64,000 nt of DNA, from IMG/VR virus record IMGVR_UViG_3300020478_000004, positions 1 to 64,000 of that record; one strand, given 5' to 3'. A model generated the notes under the pieces. That model saw nothing but the letters and a program-made list of their open reading frames with translations, was not told the DNA's origin and made no database searches. Made by a program: the position numbers and the translations under genes. Each line of letters begins with the position of its first letter. Within the stretch, counting starts at the first letter, position 1. Origin of the DNA: a virus. Below, piece by piece: positions 62,690-64,000 of this stretch.

Positions 62690-62690
62690 T

Positions 62691-63440
62691 ATGGGTACAA
62701 GAGGCATGAGACAATTAAAAAATCCTAATCAGCTACAACTTTCGGAGTTGGCAACAAATAAAGTCTTTATAGGATATGATGTTAGAAGTGATATTCCTTG
62801 GCAGGTTTGTGAGCATAGTATTAAACGATTTAATAATAACATTGAAGTCCAACCATTAGCACAAAAGGATTTACGAGAACGTAAGTTATATTGGAGAGAT
62901 GAAGATAAACTTGCTTCAACGGAATTTACATTTACAAGATTTTTAGTGCCTGCATTAATGAATTATAACGGTTGGGCATTATTTTGTGATGATGATATTA
63001 TATTTTTAGAAGATGTACAAAACTTATTCGATTTAGCTGACAACAAATATGCAGTTATGTGTGTACAACACGATCATAATCCATCACCGGGTATGAAAAT
63101 GGATGGTCGAGTACAAACACAATATCCAAGAAAAAACTGGAGTTCGGTAGTATTATGGAACTGTGGACATCCAAGTAATCAAAAAATTACAGTTGATTTA
63201 ATTAACAATCCTGACACAACAGGAAAATATTTACATAGATTTTCTTGGCTTAAAGATGAAGAAATAGGTAAGATTTCAAACGAATGGAATTGGTTAGTTG
63301 GTTGGTATAAAGAACCACAAGACGGTACACCTAAGGCATTACATTATACAGAAGGTGGACCTTGGTTTAAAAATTATCGTGACTGTGAGTATAATCAAGT
63401 TTGGAAAGATGTACTTGCAGAAACAATGCAAGGGAAATAA
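62691..63440 (+). CDS. glycosyltransferase (GT8-like)
   Basis: A 249-residue protein from ATG 62691, which has AAGGAG five to ten bases upstream; the longer frame from 62655 overlaps the methyltransferase without a ribosome site. NKVFIGYDVRSDIPWQVCEH, EFTFTRFLVPALMNYNGWAL and FCDDDIIFLEDVQNLFDLAD (the D-D-D acidic nucleotide-sugar motif) are typical of GT-A fold transferases. HYTEGGPWFKNYRDCEYNQV near the end resembles the GT8-type acceptor-side motif. Donor and acceptor are unknown. Confidence 0.75.
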   Translation: MGTRGMRQLKNPNQLQLSELATNKVFIGYDVRSDIPWQVCEHSIKRFNNNIEVQPLAQKDLRERKLYWRDEDKLASTEFTFTRFLVPALMNYNGWALFCDDDIIFLEDVQNLFDLADNKYAVMCVQHDHNPSPGMKMDGRVQTQYPRKNWSSVVLWNCGHPSNQKITVDLINNPDTTGKYLHRFSWLKDEEIGKISNEWNWLVGWYKEPQDGTPKALHYTEGGPWFKNYRDCEYNQVWKDVLAETMQGK

Positions 63441-63442
63441 AA

Positions 63443-64000
63443 ATGGAATGGGACCCCAGACATTTGAAACCCGAATTAAAAAATTTAGTTAATAACATTT
63501 TAGCCGCAGTTGCACAAGGCAAAGCTAAAGATGCCGTTAATGCTGTAACTGAAGCATTTGAAGATGTTAAATCTCCTGAATTAATTTGTGTTGATAGTGG
63601 AATTAAAAAAGTAGAGAAAAAAGAAAAAGCACCATTTGGATTAGTAGATTCATTTGTAATGGCAATGGCTTTAGGTTCCAATGGAAAATATATTAGAGCA
63701 GATGATTTAGACTGGAACGATAAAACTCCTTTATTAGTTAGAGGTTTAGGCAAAACTAAAATTATTAAAAGATGTATTGAAGAAGGTAGAGATTTTTACT
63801 TTATGGATACAGGGTATATAGGAAATAATCCTAGTCCTTTAAATCCTAATGGTAAAAAGATGTATCATAGAATAGTTAAAAATGCATTACAAAATCTTCA
63901 TATGCCGGCAAGAGATAGAATTGAAGATAAAGGAAAAGATCCTCGTGATGATGATCAAACTGCACAAAGAAAATTAGACGCTAACTTATTAATAAAAGCT
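63443..64000 (+). CDS. conserved hypothetical protein, 3' end outside window
   Basis: An open frame from ATG 63443 to the right edge, 186 residues visible. The N-terminal ~60 residues are helical (ELKNLVNNILAAVAQGKAKD). The rest reads PFGLVDSFVMAMALGSNGKY, LLVRGLGKTKIIKRCIEEGR and DFYFMDTGYIGNNPSPLNPN then MYHRIVKNALQN. This recalls conserved phage proteins that sit in glycan clusters, but I cannot assign a reaction. It starts two bases after the glycosyltransferase stop. Confidence 0.6.
   Translation, partial: MEWDPRHLKPELKNLVNNILAAVAQGKAKDAVNAVTEAFEDVKSPELICVDSGIKKVEKKEKAPFGLVDSFVMAMALGSNGKYIRADDLDWNDKTPLLVRGLGKTKIIKRCIEEGRDFYFMDTGYIGNNPSPLNPNGKKMYHRIVKNALQNLHMPARDRIEDKGKDPRDDDQTAQRKLDANLLIKA

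Noticed and set aside
62655-62690. Longer start of the glycosyltransferase
   Set aside because: It overlaps the methyltransferase gene and has no ribosome site, whereas AAGGAG directly precedes the ATG at 62691.

Overview
The window is a contiguous piece of a large, AT-rich, T4-like marine myovirus genome. I recognise the T4 core from protein similarity: neck proteins gp13 and gp14, tail completion gp15, sheath gp18, tube gp19, head completion gp4, both terminase subunits (gp16, gp17), ssDNA-binding gp32, recombinase UvsX, mediator UvsY and a gp1-type dNMP kinase. Almost every late gene follows an (N)ATAAATA octamer, the T4 late-promoter motif. The fibre architecture (W/YGG modules, beta-helices, 'GT.AQRP' motifs) resembles that of marine T4-like phages of Pelagibacter and picocyanobacteria. 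No photosynthesis gene is visible. A Gram-negative host is inferred from the ADP-heptose genes; the exact host cannot be read from the sequence.

Layout. (1) About 1-23,064, rightward: an adhesin and virion-decoration region. It holds two fibre paralogs (one with a seven-repeat FG-GAP-like propeller), two giant W-module/beta-helix proteins, small structural proteins, and three extremely cysteine-rich, glycine-rich proteins interleaved with two copies of another family. (2) About 23,137-26,859: a glycan cassette (GT9-like glycosyltransferase, SGNH-like protein, NodU/CmcH-type carbamoyltransferase). (3) About 26,927-36,685: three structural genes, ending in a 2760-residue protein with a tandem beta-module array. 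(4) 36,682-43,561, leftward: one tightly overlapping operon that starts with gp14 and gp15 and runs into Nudix, HldE, methyltransferase, HldD, cupin and 2OG-oxygenase genes. (5) About 43,619-57,597: gp13, dNMP kinase, an opposing zinc/HNH-like gene, sheath, tube, tail-tube-associated proteins, gp4, a small membrane protein, gp16, three structural genes, gp17 and a large conserved gene. (6) About 57,717-64,000: gp32, UvsX, a small acidic protein, UvsY, a Prx5-like peroxiredoxin, a nucleotidyltransferase-cupin fusion, a TylF-like methyltransferase, a glycosyltransferase and a partial gene.

How it fits together: the window encodes the packaging motor, the contractile tail and a large set of host-recognition proteins. 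It also carries two or three sugar-nucleotide/glycan clusters, one of them cotranscribed with tail genes. Features that stand out are the ADP-heptose genes in a neck/tail operon, the Cys-rich CCC family, beta-modules shared among giant fibre genes, late promoters placed so that mRNA would begin at the start codon, a gp32 leader resembling the T4 autoregulatory operator, and an apparent absence of GCWGC sites. I saw no tRNA, CRISPR array, integrase or insertion sequence. No intergenic gap exceeds 150 bases.
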